64,000 bases of DNA from Adenophora triphylla var. japonica (lineage: Eukaryota; Streptophyta; Magnoliopsida; Asterales; Campanulaceae). Both the position numbers and the translations under genes were made by a program. The stretch spans positions 62,001-126,000 of the forward strand of contig JAFEMH010002557.1 in assembly GCA_022495995.1 (NCBI GenBank), read 5' to 3'. The notes below the pieces were generated by a model that ran no database searches, had not been told where the DNA came from, and saw nothing but the letters and a program-made list of their open reading frames with translations. Positions 23,087 through 35,193 of this stretch are shown here, one piece after another (positions within the stretch are counted from its first letter, which is position 1; each line of letters begins with the position of its first letter).

Positions 23087-24140
23087 TGTAGACACCCCAT
23101 TCTGAACTCATAATTACATGATTACACTACTCTTCATCTCTCTTTTATGTTTTGATGAAAGCATATCAGTTTCGTCATGTTTCGTTAAAGTTTCTAACTA
23201 ACCTCGTTAGTTTTGGACCTAACTGACTAACGAAACAACTGAAGAGGACAAAGTAGTCATCAGACTAGTTATCTCGCACGAGATATCATATCTCGCGCGA
23301 GATATCCCCTCGACAGGATGTGCAGAAATCACTCTCCTTCTCCGTTTCAAACTCTCTTTTTGGATAAAACCTTATCAATTCGGGTATCCAATCAGAACTG
23401 AGTTCTGGAACCTTCCTAGGGTAATTTCCCTCTCCACCTTCACCTCTCCAACCTCCTATAAATACTGGATGATTTTCAGTGTTTCAGAGGTCGACAATTC
23501 TGATCCTTGATCAAGAAAACACACAACACACACATTTTGTTGGTTTCTCTCCCTGAAAGATTCCTACAAAATCACCACCTAAATTACCTAAAGTTTGTTC
23601 ATCAACCTTGTTGATAACAAACATCGAAGCCCGAATCAAGGGAACAAGGCGAAGCTCCGTCCGCATCAAGATCCAAGTCAAGGATCGAGGCGAAGCTCTG
23701 TCCGTATAAAGTTTCAACTCTAAACTTGAGTCGAAACTCTGTCCGAATCTCTTCTCAAAAGGTAATCATCCTTTAAACTTTCGTTTCTCTTCTCAACCTC
23801 TCTATTGATTTTAGAGTAGTGTAATCCCATCAAAAGGATTAGCCTAGAGTCCCTTCAGTCAATGAAGGCGATCTCGAAGCATACAATCCGACATTCCTAA
23901 TCAAGAAATTGATTAGGGTTTATTTGTTCTTCTTTAATTATTTTATTAAAAAGATTGAAAACCTCTCTTTTCTTTAGCAAGACCGATCTCCGGATTGGGT
24001 GAAATGGATGCCTTCTAAACCTACCCATTTCATAACCTAATCCCCGAACCCAAATCTCTTTCAAAATGGTTTTCCTATGTTTCCAATCGAATAATATAGG
24101 TGGCGACTCAAAAAGATGAAAATTTTCTCACAACGCTACA
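23087..24140 (+). repeat. Gag-only element, 5' LTR
   Basis: About 1.05 kb, with a TATA box (TATAAATA, 23457-23464) and the palindrome pair ATCTCGCACGAGAT / ATCTCGCGCGAGAT at 23271-23303. Confidence 0.93.
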
Positions 24141-25588
24141 AAGTGGCGACTACTGGGACTTAAAATTAAGAGGCTTAAACTTGCGTCAAAATTAAAAGAG
24201 AGGTTTTCAAAAAAAAAAATTTAAATTCGAATTTTCTGCTCTCGTATGAGGCATATCTCGCACGAGATATCATATCCCGCGCGAGATATGGCCTCCACCG
24301 GTTGTTTTCTCGGTTTCTCCCGTTTAGCTCGTAATCCAAGACGAGAGCCGAACATGCAAGGGGGATCCCTGAATTCCTTATCTGCAGAGTTCCCGCATCT
24401 TAAGGCATCCCTTAAGGTGTAGAACTCGAACCTTCGTTTCCTTTAAATAATTGATTATTATTTATGAACTGCATGCGATTGGGTTTTATTTAATTAAAGT
24501 CCGGTCCATTGGGGATTCGGGAGTTGTAAATTGAATTATTTATCTCTCTTTCTCTCTCTTTATGTGGAACTACGACGGCCTGAGTCTTCCTAAATTGGGA
24601 GAAACGTAGGCAACCACTTGGTGCGGCCATTGCTTGTTTTTCTTTTAGTTTTCAAAAAAAAAAAACTTTCTATTTTACTCTATCACATAGATTGACTATC
24701 ACACACGCGCACTCATATATAACTGTCATTGCACTACATACCCTCTATAAACCCGGGACCCACACTAAGGACGGATGACGGTAACCACCTAGTCGCCGGT
24801 CTCTCCGAAGTTGGACAATCCCACTCCGCGTATTCAATCCACCTTGATTGTCATATCGCGGGGAGCCTAGCCTTCCAGCCCTGCATCGCCACATTTTCAT
24901 GTAGATTGTCTTTCTAGGAACACTCCGTGACCGGTCGGTTTTGACTTGGTAATCTTTCTTGTCTTTGACCAAAAGAAAGTTAATGTAAAATTGACTATCG
25001 AGAAAGGATTCGGAAAAGTCCCTTCGGAAAAAGAAAAAGTCCCTTCGGAAACGTCCCTTCGGAATGACCCTTTCGAAAGTCCCTTTAAAGAAAAAAAAAA
25101 TCCTTCTTGAAAAAATGATTTTACATTGGCTTTATTTTACAAAGAATGGTTAATTACCGAGTCCCTAGGTTTGGTTTGAATTACGTATGCCTGCAAGATT
25201 TACCTAGGATGCTAGATAGAAAACGGATATTTGTCCGTCCGACCATGAATTTAGGAAATAAAATGAGGAAAAATCCATCTCTCCGAATGGTTATCTCGTG
25301 CGAGATTACCTACTCCCGCGCGAGATATTATTTGCAGAATCTGTGTTTGTAATTGATGATCGATGTGCGCTCCCTCCTTGAGTCAAAACTCCGTCTCTAA
25401 TAAAAATAAAACTTCAAAAAAAAAAAATCACTCGTGAGGTAATTTTAACCATCATCCTTTTCTCCATCTAGGATCGTTTGGGGCTAATATCCTAAAAGAC
25501 GTTTCGTTAGGATATCTCGAGTTCATCTCTAAGGTCGTCAAGTTCCCTTACCTCTTCAACGGTAGCATCTCAATTTCTTTTCGACACG
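24141..25588 (+). other. Gag-only element leader
   Basis: Non-coding leader between primer site and gag. It holds two more copies of the CTCG palindrome pair (24255-24288 and 25293-25327), one GAACTACG...CGTAGG block (24567-24616) and a short AGTCCCTTCGGAA repeat (25015-25085). Small open frames here look accidental. Confidence 0.6.
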
Positions 25589-26929
25589 ATGAATTCCGAA
25601 GCACTCAAAAAGGAAATTGAGGATCAAAGGATTCGATATGAAGAAATGCTACAAGCCCAAGCCGATGAAATGGAGGCCCGATTAGAACTTGAAAGGAGAA
25701 TCCAAGCTGGGGAAATGAAAGCCATGGTTGACGAACTCCAAGCCATGAAACTACAATTGGCCGAATTAAGCTCAAAGAAGAAAGAGAATGGGACCTCTTC
25801 CGATGATGAGGAATCATACACCAAAAAGGCTAAGAACCGTCGCCAAAGCAAGAGCAAGAAAAAGAGATACAAGTCTAGCTCGTCATCTTCCTCCTCTGAC
25901 AATGAGAGTTATGCTTCCAAGAAAGAAAGCAAGAAAGAAAGCAAGGACGAACCCCTTACCATGGCAATGCTAGAAAAGAAACTTGCATCCCTCGATGTGA
26001 GTAAGGGAGCCTCACTCTCTATTGACTATGACACCCTTCGTCAATCCATGTCAAAGCTTCCTAGAAAGTACAAGATACCCGACATTGCAAAATTCAATGG
26101 TTCTACTTGCCCTAAAGCTCATTTGGAAACCTACTCTTGGGCCATGCTACCTATGGGTGTCGATGACAACTTGCTAGTTCAATGCTTCCCTCAAACCCTT
26201 GATGGTGCCGCTAGAGATTGGTACATGACTCTTCCACTCTCCACAAGGCTTGATTGGCCACTCGCCAGTTGTGCCTTCCAAGAACAATTTGAGGACAACA
26301 CTACCTACCGCACTACTAGAAGGGACCTCGAGCAAACTAAGCAATAACAAAATGAGTCATTCGCAGACTTTGTCAAAAGATGGAGGACCAAACTGACTGA
26401 AATCGTTGATAGGCCAAGCCTAGACGAACAAATTCATATCCTACTTCAATGTCTCCGCGAAGAGTACCAAGAGAAGCTTGCCGGCAATTACTTCCCTAGT
26501 TTCGTCGAACTCCACAAATCGGGCCTTAGAATCGATGAATTGATCCGTCTTAGAAAGAATTCAGAAAAGGAGAATCATCCAACAAAGGGGAGCACCGGTC
26601 GTACCTATCATGATTTTGGTGGGGCTACTCTTAAGGAAATGTTCGATGATCTAGTAGGCCAAGGAAAACTGAAGCCCATGGAAGACTATCATCCTAAGAA
26701 AATGAGGGAAGATTGGGACCACGACAAATTTTGCGATTACCATCAGTTTAGTGGTCATGACACCAACAATTGCTACAATTTGAGGGATGCCATCCAAGAC
26801 TTATATGAAGCCGGCACGATCAATCAAGCATCACCACCTTGGGGCTCCGATTGTCCTCTCCCTTTTTCCTTTAAAAAAAAAAAAAAAACAAACATAGTAT
26901 GTTCTCGAAGAGTCGTTCTATCTTTCTAG
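25589..26929 (+). pseudogene. Gag of the gag-only Tat element (one stop codon)
   Basis: Capsid protein for virus-like particles. It begins with a coiled-coil-like charged N-terminus (about residues 1-70), then a Ser/Lys-rich linker. The retrotransposon gag core follows: IAKFNGSTCPKAHLETY, LDGAARDWYMTL, FADFVKRWRTKL. A Cys/His region comes last (CDYHQFSGHDTNNCYNL, about 26731-26785). The only break is a TAA at 26345-26347, explained by one CAA-to-TAA change; the frame continues unshifted to 26929. Otherwise it is the best-preserved gag in the window. It may still be read through, but that is inference. Confidence 0.85.
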
Positions 26930-27338
26930 TACATCTCTATCCTCTCTAGTTTGTGTCAAGTAAACTATCGAGTCTGTTTCGAATTTCCTTATCAATAAAA
27001 GTTATCTCTTTACCCTAAACACTTTCCCAAGAGTTGTTCTTCTTTATGAGTATCATTTGATCTATGTTGAATAGTGGACCCTCATTCCTTAAATCATCAC
27101 GAAAGATAGAAGCTTCTAAACAAGTTTGAAATGAAAAGTATCCTTAGAAGGCTTAAGGCTAAACATTACTCATGTTGAAAGTTGAAGATCAACAAACGAA
27201 GGAAGCCAAAGGCGCTGCTATCAACATTCATCCCAAGAAAAGTGGGGCTACTCAATTCAAGGCTTTGAGAGTACAAAAATAAATAAAAAGCTCGCTAGGT
27301 CGAAACTTCTCAAATCGTCCTAGGCAAAAATAGAGCAT

Positions 27339-27378
<40 letters not shown>

Positions 27379-28837
27379 AGAAAAACTCTCAAGCTTTCAT
27401 CGCCCCACAACAAGGATGAAATTTCAACAAAGGCAAGAAGGACTCTCCCGCAAAGAAGAAGAGTCAAGTGATATCAATGAAGAAAAGAGGATCCCTCAAC
27501 ATCCTCTTACAATGAAGCCCGAATGGCAACACGAATGAAGAAGACTTTCAACATCAATCCATAAAGAAAAATGTTTAGCCTTAAGTCGTACTAATGATTG
27601 GCTTTCTTTTCAAACTCGTTAAGACGTTTCTAGATGATGCAAGGTCCATTAAAGGTAAAATGACTTTTCTAGACATTTGAGCCATATAGCGTTCTTTGTT
27701 GAGTCTAGAGGCTTCTTCTTAGCCATTCTCATACACACTCTTGAAATCCAAGCAGCAAAACTGGGGCTTCCTAACCTTTCCTCCCCCAGTCAATCTCTAC
27801 TCAAACTCTCAAGAGTAATCAAATCTGCATTAGGGGCTTACCTCTTCGCTTCTCACTCTCATCATTAGAGAATATACTCCCCCAAAAAGAGCCAATGCTT
27901 GGATAACCTTCCAAAAATAGAGTCCGTCTCTCCTCAACTAAACTTGAGATCTCATCTTTCTCCTTAATGAGATTCTTCCAAATGAGTCCTCTTCGAGTAA
28001 ATATACTTTTCAAAAAAAAAAAAAAGGCTCGCTAGGTTGAAATCTCGTAAAGAGCGACCTAGGCAAAAGTTAGAGCACAACAAAAACAAGAGACGCAAAA
28101 GAGATGCCCGCTAGATTGAAAACCCGAAAGGGCGGTCTAGGCAAAAACCAGGGTGCGTCACTAAGAAAGAAAAAAAAATTCAAAGGGAAAAAGGAGGGGA
28201 TCCTTCTTCAATTCACGCAGCCTCACAAACCTATTCGCGAAGTCACCTACAGCATACAAGAAGTCTTGGGGCTTGGTGTCAAGAGAAGCCTTGGAAAATG
28301 CGCGCTTTGGATTAGGCAGCATAAGTTCTACGTAGCGAAAGCCATTGGAGTGGTTTAGACCTTGTTCAGTCAATGATCATCACATGAGAAACTTAGGGGC
28401 TTGACGATGAAGAAGTCCTATGACAACAGAAAATTCTTGAAGTATCCCGAACCTTAGTGTTGAACTTGGGTCATCTCAACGGAATCCTATTAGACGACTG
28501 TCTCATTCGATCTTTAGATGGACCTCACGAGTTGGCCTCCTAGACCAAAATCTAAATCACGAACAATTTTCAATTCTCACATAATAAAACTCATTCTCCC
28601 CGCTGATTCTTGGAGTCGAGTGCACATTGATCGTCTTGATCAAACAAATGCTTAAGTGAATATCTGTTGTTATGCAATGCTTTCACTAACCCTCTTGCAG
28701 GAATTAAAGTACATAAAAGCACGTCAAGTGCTTACTTTCAGATCAAACATGTTGAGTGTTTGGATTTTTTCCTACCATATGCCTTTCTATGCATCCAATT
28801 AAGTGCGTCGAGCATCTCTTAAAGCGTAAAGCAACCA

Positions 28838-28972
28838 TGGCGTCAAGCAACCATTGCCAAGCAACCATCGTCAACCATCGCGTCAAGCAACCATCGCGCC
28901 AAGCAACCATCGTCAAGCAACCATGCGTTAAGCAACCATCGCCAAGCATCCATCAACGTCAAGTGCCATGCG
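28838..28972. repeat. Short repeat cluster (CAAGCAACCATCG)
   Basis: About nine imperfect copies of a 12-16-bp unit, with GTCAAGCAACCATCG as the commonest form. Confidence 0.8.
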
Positions 28973-29115
28973 TCAAGCATATTCCAACAAAAAGCCCGAT
29001 TCAGCGCCCTTACAGGTGGATCGTCATCAAATAGATGTGTCAAGCATCTAGGGTAAGTATGTCAAGTACTCACCATCAAAAGCCCGATTCAGCGCCCTTA
29101 CAGGTGGATCGTCAC

Positions 29116-29370
29116 CAAGTAGGTGTGTCAAGCATCTACAAGTAGTATGTCGAGTACTACTCAACAAAAGCTCGGTCTTGAATCGACAGGATCGTCACCA
29201 AGTAGGTGTGTCAAGCATCTACAAGTAGTATGTCGAGTACTACTCAACAAAAGCTCGGTCTTGAATCGCCAGGATCGTCACCAATTAGGTGTGTCAAGCA
29301 TCTACAGGTAGTATGTCGAGTACTACTCAATATAAAAGCTCGGTCTTGAATCGCCAGATCGTCACCTCAA
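29116..29370. repeat. 83-bp tandem repeat, about 3 copies
   Basis: Each unit runs AAGTAGGTGTGTCAAGCATC, then AGTATGTCGAGTACTACTC, then AAGCTCGGTCTTGAATCG, then GGATCGTCACC. The last copy is truncated. Confidence 0.85.
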
Positions 29371-29686
29371 CAAAAGCCCGGTCTTGAATCGCCAAGATCG
29401 TCACCTCACTTCCACAAACAGTATCTTCGTAATTGGGTCATGATTTGATTCCTCAGTATGGATTTGCCTTTTCAAAAATAAAATCTCCTCGATTTTCAAA
29501 AAAAAATGATTTTCAAAATACCTAAAGCAACCTTTTCGTGTTTTGGAGTCGAACTACGTTTTGGTCTGATTCTCCGATAGAGATACGTAGGCAGCCGTGC
29601 GGCACGACCATCCCAAAGTGTTCGTAATGATGTCTTTTCTATCGACGACACTTCTTCTTTCATAAGACCTCGTCGCCGAGGGGCTC

Positions 29687-30748
29687 TGTAGACACCCCAT
29701 TCTGAACTCATAATTACATGATTACACTACTCTTCATCTCTCTTTTTATGTTTTGATGAAAGCATATCGCTTTCGTCATGTTTCGTTAAAGTTTCTAACT
29801 AACCTCGTTAGTTTTGGACCTAACCGACTAACGAAACAACCGAAGAGGACAAAATAGTCATCGTACTAGTTATCTCGCACGAGATATCATATCTCGCGCG
29901 AGATATCCCTCGACAGATGTGCGTAAATCACTCTCCTTCTCCGTTTCAAACTCTCTTTTTGGATAAAACCTTATCAATTCTGTATCCAATCGTAACCGAG
30001 TTCCTCGGGAACCTTCCTAGGGTAATTTCCCTCTCCACCTTCACCTCTCCAACCTCCTATAAATACTGGATGATTTTCAGTGTTTCAGATGTCGACAATT
30101 CTGATCCTTGATCAAGAAAACACACAACACACACATTTTGTTGGTTTCTCTCCCTGAAAGATTCCTACAAAATCACCACCTAAATTACCTAAAGTTTGTT
30201 CATCAACCTTGTTGATAACAAACATCGAAGCCCGAATCAAGGGAACAAGGCGAAGCTCCGTCCGCATCAAGATCCAAGTCAAGGATCGAGGCGAAGCTCT
30301 ATCCGTATAAAGTTTCAACTCTAAACTTGAGTCGAAACTCTGTCCGAATCTCTTCTCAAAAGGTAATCATCCTTTAAACTTTCGTTTCTCTTCTCAACCT
30401 CTCTATTGATTTTAGAGTAGTGTAATCCCATCAAAAGGATTAGCCTAGAGTCCCTTCAGTCAATGAAGGCGATCTCGAAGCATACAATCCGACATTCCTA
30501 ATCAAGAAATTGATTAGAGTTTATTTGTTCTTCTTTAATTATTTTATTAAAAAGATTGAAAACCTCTCTTTTCTTTAGCAAGACCGATCTCCGGATTGGG
30601 TGAAATGGATGCCTTCTAAACCTACCCATTTCATAACCTAAGCCCCGAACCCAAATCTCTTTCAAAATGGTTTTCCTATGTTTCCAAACGAATAATATAG
30701 GTGGCGACTCAAAAAGATGAAAAGATGAAATTTTCTCACAACGCTACA
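29687..30748 (+). repeat. Gag-only element, 3' LTR
   Basis: Near-identical to 23087-24140, with the same TATA box (30058-30065) and palindrome pair (29871-29904). The few differences from the 5' LTR fall largely at CAG/CTG sites. Confidence 0.93.
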
Positions 30749-30753
30749 AGTAG

Positions 30754-32413
30754 AACCACTAAGGATTAAATGGATGTAATCTATCTTATATGATTGGGAA
30801 TGATTTAGTATGGGATTGGTGAAGTTAGTAAAATCTTCCTAGGTTCACCCAAAATAGGAAGGATTGAAAAAGGGAAAAGAAAATATGTGAAAAGAGGTTA
30901 GAAAACTGACTTTGGCTGGAATTCCCCTTGGGCGGTCGCCCATGGGGGGGGGGGGGCTTGAGCGGCCGCCCATGTGATCAGACCTTGGCATGCATTTCCC
31001 TTCCTTCTTGGGCGGTCGCCCATGCAGTCTTGTGCGGTCGCCCAACCCAACAGAAGCTTTGCACCCTTCTTGAAACCCCACTTGGGCAGTCTCCCAAGTG
31101 ACTTGGGCGGTCGCCCATGTCAACAGATTTTTCCCCAGTTTCCTTTCTCGCTGATTTCTCCCAACAACTGCTTAGCTTGATTTCTAACCAAATTTAAGTA
31201 GTAGATCCTAACCTTTTTGGGATATGAATTAATCCTTTTAACCTAGGTTAAAGTAGAATACTTGGGCCACTCAATGACAACTTAAATGGTTAAACTGGAG
31301 TTTCGGAAACACTTTAAATTTGACTCAGAAATCGTTTGGCAATCTTATTTGGCCACTCATCAAATGTGACTCCCACTTGGTACATTGAGCTTGGACCTTT
31401 ATAGAGGCCATGTATTGTTGTATATTGACTATGTAGGGTGGGTTAATGATACCTTGTTACCTTACTTGATTACATATTCATTGATGGTGCTATGCTTTGT
31501 GTATTCATTAAATGTTGCACTATGATATTGGGAGAACATGAGTATATTTTACCATGTGGCTATATTGCTCATCCCTTTTGTGGATTTTATTTCAAGTAAC
31601 TATTATATGCTTGATATTGTGTTAATCAGCTGATATTGGGGGTATAACATAATACGATCAATTATGGAAGCGTGACCTAATGTGATCGGATTATGTTATA
31701 CCTGTAACCGTCCCCTCCTGTGGCCACAAGTCGGGGTTATAGCATCTGTATTGAGCCAAAAGCCTTACAGAGTTGCTACTATCTTATATGATTCCCTGAA
31801 AAACGGGTCTTATAAGAAGTGAATAATGCTTAAGCAGTTCACTAAATATTGGGATTTTATCTCCAATGTTGTACGACTATTGTTCAGACGGGAAAAGGTA
31901 AACCAAGGTAATGTAAGGTGTTTACAGCTTTTCCAATGTGTTATATGCAACTTGTTATGTGTTGCATCCTATTTGGCATATTGCTGCATTCATAATAGCT
32001 TGCTGAGATTTATTCTCACCCCTCTCCCTTTAATGTTTTTAGATCCCGACAGGCGGACCGGCCAAGTAAGGGCGGGGAGGAGTTTGGAAGTGATATTTTG
32101 GGGATTGTCGGGGTATGTATAGGTTGGCGTAGAAAGTGTATTTTGGTATAATTCCTTTATGGAGTTTGTATATATAAACTTTAATTTCTACGTTATAACC
32201 GAAATTTTTTGTAACTAAAACAGTTTAGTACTTTCAAAGTTGTTCAACTCTTACTCCAATGTGGAGAGGAGTGGAGTTATTTTGAAATGGTTATGTTAAG
32301 TAGGTTTAAGTTTGTAAGTTAAATCAAAGTTTTAAAAAGTTTAGGTGATCTGAGTTAGTTTGGGGACGCTCCAGCTCGGGACACGTGTTAGGTTTCGGGT
32401 CGGGATCCTCACA
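30754..32413 (+). repeat. Tekay 3' LTR, second part
   Basis: Resumes the Tekay LTR at AACCACTAAGGATTAAATGG (compare 16069 in the 5' LTR) and ends ATCCTCACA at 32413, followed by the CTTAT duplication. It contains the second GGGCGGTCGCCC array (about 30929-31110), where a G run has grown. Confidence 0.92.
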
Positions 32414-34207
32414 CTTATAAATGCTGTATTTTATGGAGTATATTTATTAGGTCATTTACAATATGATTGGCACTTGATTGAGGCTTTGATTGAGAGATGG
32501 CGTCCTGAGACCCACACTTTTCACTTACCTGTAGGGGAGATGACCATCACCTTAGAGGATATTGGTATGTTGTGTGGTCTTCCTGTAGACGGATTGGCTG
32601 TGACTAGTTCAGAAACTAGTAGGAGAAAGGGGAAATGGGTTGAGATTGTTGAGGAGTTATTGGGGTTACAATATCTCCCGCAGACATCAAAAAAGGTGGA
32701 ATGGTTTCTATGAGATGGGTTCTAGATCACTTCCCTCTTTTTGATCAGCTTCCCAATAATGCATCTGAGTATATGATTGAGACATATACGCGAGCCTATA
32801 TTTTTCTGTTATTGGGGTCATACATTATGCCCGACTGTCCTCGATAACCTAGGTGCCAAGTTGATGTACCTCTCACTTCTTAGGGAAATAAATAATATTG
32901 GTGAGTACAGTTGGGGTAGTGAAGCGTTGGCCTTCTTGTATAGAGAGATGTGTGTAGCATCTCAGCACGATTCGAAAGGGTGTGGTGGCTTCTTGACCAT
33001 TGTACAGGTATGTCGATTATATTTGATTACATTATGCTAGTGAACTTAATCTGTTTTGTACGTAATGACAATTTTTTTCATAGCTTTGGGCATGGGATAG
33101 GTTGTTGTGTACACAACCTAGGAGACATACAGAAATAACACTTAATGGGACATTACCAGTGGGTTGCAGGTATATTTCAATTACTTCATTTTGTAAATGA
33201 TCTTTTTTGTATTTTATCACTTTTTTACTCATTATTTTTTATGTCAATTGTTTCATATGTAGGTGGAAGGGTCCTTGTCGTATACTTCTGTGACTGCCCA
33301 TAACCTGCAAGGCTACCGAGACCAATTGTCATATATGAACGCAGATCAGGTTGTGTGGCAACCATACTTAGGTGTGATAGCTCCGAATTACTGTCTTCAG
33401 GGGCAAGCTATATGGAGGGCGAAGGTGCCCCTCATCTGCTTTGAGAGGGTTGAATGGCACTTTCCAGATCGCGTAATGCGACAGTTTGGGATGGTTCAAG
33501 GTGTGCCTGATGACTGTGACACTAGTTTGGATCTGTATCGGATTAGTCGGTGAGGTCGGTCGCCGTTAACTGGATGCAAGAACATGGTCCGCACATAGAA
33601 ACGTGAAATGAACGAGCGATTAATGTCGTTGATGGAGAGTATGGTGAAGTGGATATGAGTTACCGTCATCCCTATATGATATGGTATAGGAGTATTACTC
33701 GATCGTTCATCCAGAATTCGTCTCATGTGGAGGGATTAGGGTTCAGGCCACGTTCAACTAGTTTTGAGGGTGTGGTAAGTTATATACTACATACAATGCT
33801 TTTACAAAAAAATTACCATTTTTTCCGTATTAATTAATTTAGTTAATTGTTTTGAACAGATTCAAAGTCTTCAAGGGATGCACATATACAACGAGAATGC
33901 CACATCTTTGGAAGAACTGCGCAATTACAATCGTCAATATATCAGAAACACATTGACAGCTATTAGGGAGCAGGAACGGCTGGAAGCCCAAGCCCCCCCT
34001 CCATCGGTTGATCATACTGCGGAAGAGGAGCCACAGAGGAAAAATCGGGTTCGTAGACCTGGCCGATACGTGCTGGAGGATGAGCCAGAGATGGAGGATC
34101 AATACGATGAGATGCATCAGTTTGGCTTCACTCCGACAGGACCGGATAATTCTTTTACAGAATTGATAAATCAGTTTAGTTTCACGCCAATGCCGGATTT
34201 ATCTTAA
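32414..34207 (+). pseudogene. Plant mobile domain (PMD) gene, 3' part
   Basis: Continues the gene begun at 15093. The PMD signature is clear: WRPETHTFHLPVGEMTITLED then GMLCGLPVDG at about 32500-32600. Further family blocks are YRDQLSYM...W-PYLGV, then PLICFERVEWHFPDRVMRQFG (to about 33500). A final exon (about 33860-34207) has a charged tail. Introns end in TTTCATAG (33083) and TATGTAG (33262). Frames break at an A run near 32688-32694, again near 32830, and after 33550, so the gene is dead apart from the Tekay insertion. Two possible readings are a MULE-borne PMD gene and a host MAIL-type gene; the transposase next door favours the first. Confidence 0.85.
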
Positions 34208-34300
34208 CTGACAAATCCGGCACTGCTAATGTCGGATTTATCTTAACTTACAAATCTGGCACTGCCAATGCCGGTTTTATCAAATCTGAATTTCCCCTTT
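34192..34300. repeat. Palindromic TGCCGGATTT repeats at the PMD 3' end
   Basis: The block ATGCCGGATTTATCTTAACT-ACAAATCCGGCA contains inverted CCGGATTT/AAATCCGG arms and is repeated about twice with variation, overlapping the PMD stop codon. Confidence 0.65.
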
Positions 34301-34349
34301 AAAAGAAAGGATCAGTTTCATTATAACATGCTTCATACAAAACCCAAAA

Positions 34350-35193
34350 ATGGATCCTAGTCTCCCCCGCCATTCCAATCTCCGTCCTCATTCCTCCGGC
34401 CAAACATCTGCCCCTCAACCCTCTCACCTCTCTCAAATAAATCTCTCTCAACCCTCTTCAGAGCATCTGATTTCTGGTCCCGCTGGTCTAGTGCAGGCCG
34501 CTATGTGCCAGAAAAACCTCGATCGTCAGAGCGTTTCCTCTCAGGAACCTCTGATTCCAACCCAAGAGTATGTACGGAGAGCGATTGAAGATCCCGTCGA
34601 GGATAAAGATTTTCAACGCAGTCCTTGGCTCTCCCACTTGAACTGGTCAATAGCGATGGTATGATTCCTGCTACCCCTTTGATACGATTAATGTTGTTGT
34701 TGCTGTTGTCAAGACCATCACATGAAATGAATTCGGTGATGATATGGTGACTTTGAAGGTTAGAATATGAGTTTTGTATGTTTTCTAGCATGATTAGTAT
34801 GCGTCTTATCTTACTAATTAAGGTAAAATTGATAGGATCCTACGGGAACAATAGGTGCTTCAATTCATCATAAGGTGCTTACTGAGAGTGAGTTCGCAAA
34901 TGACATATACTTGGTTTCTTCGTTATGATACTTCATCAGGTATGATGTATTAAAAATGCAACAGCTGGAACCTAGCATTAATATTGCCATCTAATCATGT
35001 TGTTTTGTAATTTTTAGGTTGTTGTTTTCTCCCCCTCACGTAAAGCATATTATCTCAACATCACACTCCCCAATGTATTCAAGGTAAAATTGTTAGGATC
35101 CTACTATGAGTGAGTGATTGTTCAACAAATGACATTAGTTTATTTGCATTGCAGGTATTCCATAAGGATTTCATCCCATCTGCTTTTCCATGA
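34350..35193 (+). pseudogene. Captured HROB-like gene fragment (homologous recombination OB-fold protein)
   Basis: HROB proteins work with the MCM8-MCM9 helicase in homologous recombination. Five exon-like blocks are seen. The first (34350-about 34661) has SGPAGLVQAAM and DKDFQRSPWL. The second ends at 34758 (VTLK). The third is 34836-34939 (DPTGTIGASIHHKVL). The fourth is 35018-35083 (VFSPSRKAYYLNITLPNVFK). The last is 35155-35193, ending TGA. Three introns keep GT and AG borders. This order matches the GPAG segment and C-terminal OB-fold of the family. In-frame TGAs at 34723 and 34926 break it. It lies between the PMD gene and the transposase, as in a Pack-MULE. Confidence 0.8.

Larger units (their letters stand above)
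26930..29686 (+). other. Gag-only element 3' region (no pol; repeats)
   Basis: No protease, RT, RNase H or integrase motif is present. It holds a poly-A run (about 27340-27374), three CTAGGT...CCTAGG hairpin-like blocks (27285-27335, 28026-28075, 28105-28153), a CAAGCAACCATCG-type cluster (28838-28972), an 83-bp tandem repeat (29116-29370) and one GAACTACG...CGTAGGCAGCC block (29551-29596). A GCCGAGGGGCTC tract sits before the LTR. Confidence 0.75.
23087..30748 (+). mobile_element. Gag-only Tat-type LTR element (TR-GAG-like)
   Basis: The LTRs at 23087-24140 and 29687-30748 both begin TGTAGACACCCC and end ACGCTACA. The target duplication AGTAG is perfect (23082-23086, 30749-30753). The primer site TGGCGACTACTGGGACT starts at 24144. 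The interior encodes one gag (25589-26929) and then about 2.7 kb of repeats with no protease, RT or integrase. That matches the published TR-GAG class, non-autonomous elements that keep gag and depend on partners for pol. It is the youngest nesting level in this stack. Confidence 0.9.
15275..32413 (+). mobile_element. Ty3/Gypsy retrotransposon, Tekay (Del) chromovirus, interrupted
   Basis: Complete at both ends. The 5' LTR is 15275-17725, the tRNA-Met primer site starts at 17728, gag-pol is 17824-22258, a purine tract precedes 22293, and the 3' LTR runs 22293-32413 with a nested insertion. The 5-bp target duplication CTTAT is perfect (15270-15274, 32414-32418). The C-terminal chromodomain and long LTRs point to the Tekay clade. 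It interrupts the PMD gene. The LTRs look very alike, yet pol has several stops and frameshifts. Confidence 0.92.

Noticed and set aside
27252..27467. Open frame with a Phe run (minus strand)
   Set aside because: Derived from a poly-A tract.
28838..29370. Possible CRISPR-like array
   Set aside because: Plant nuclear sequence; units are variable, with no constant repeat separated by unique spacers, and lie inside a retrotransposon 3' region.
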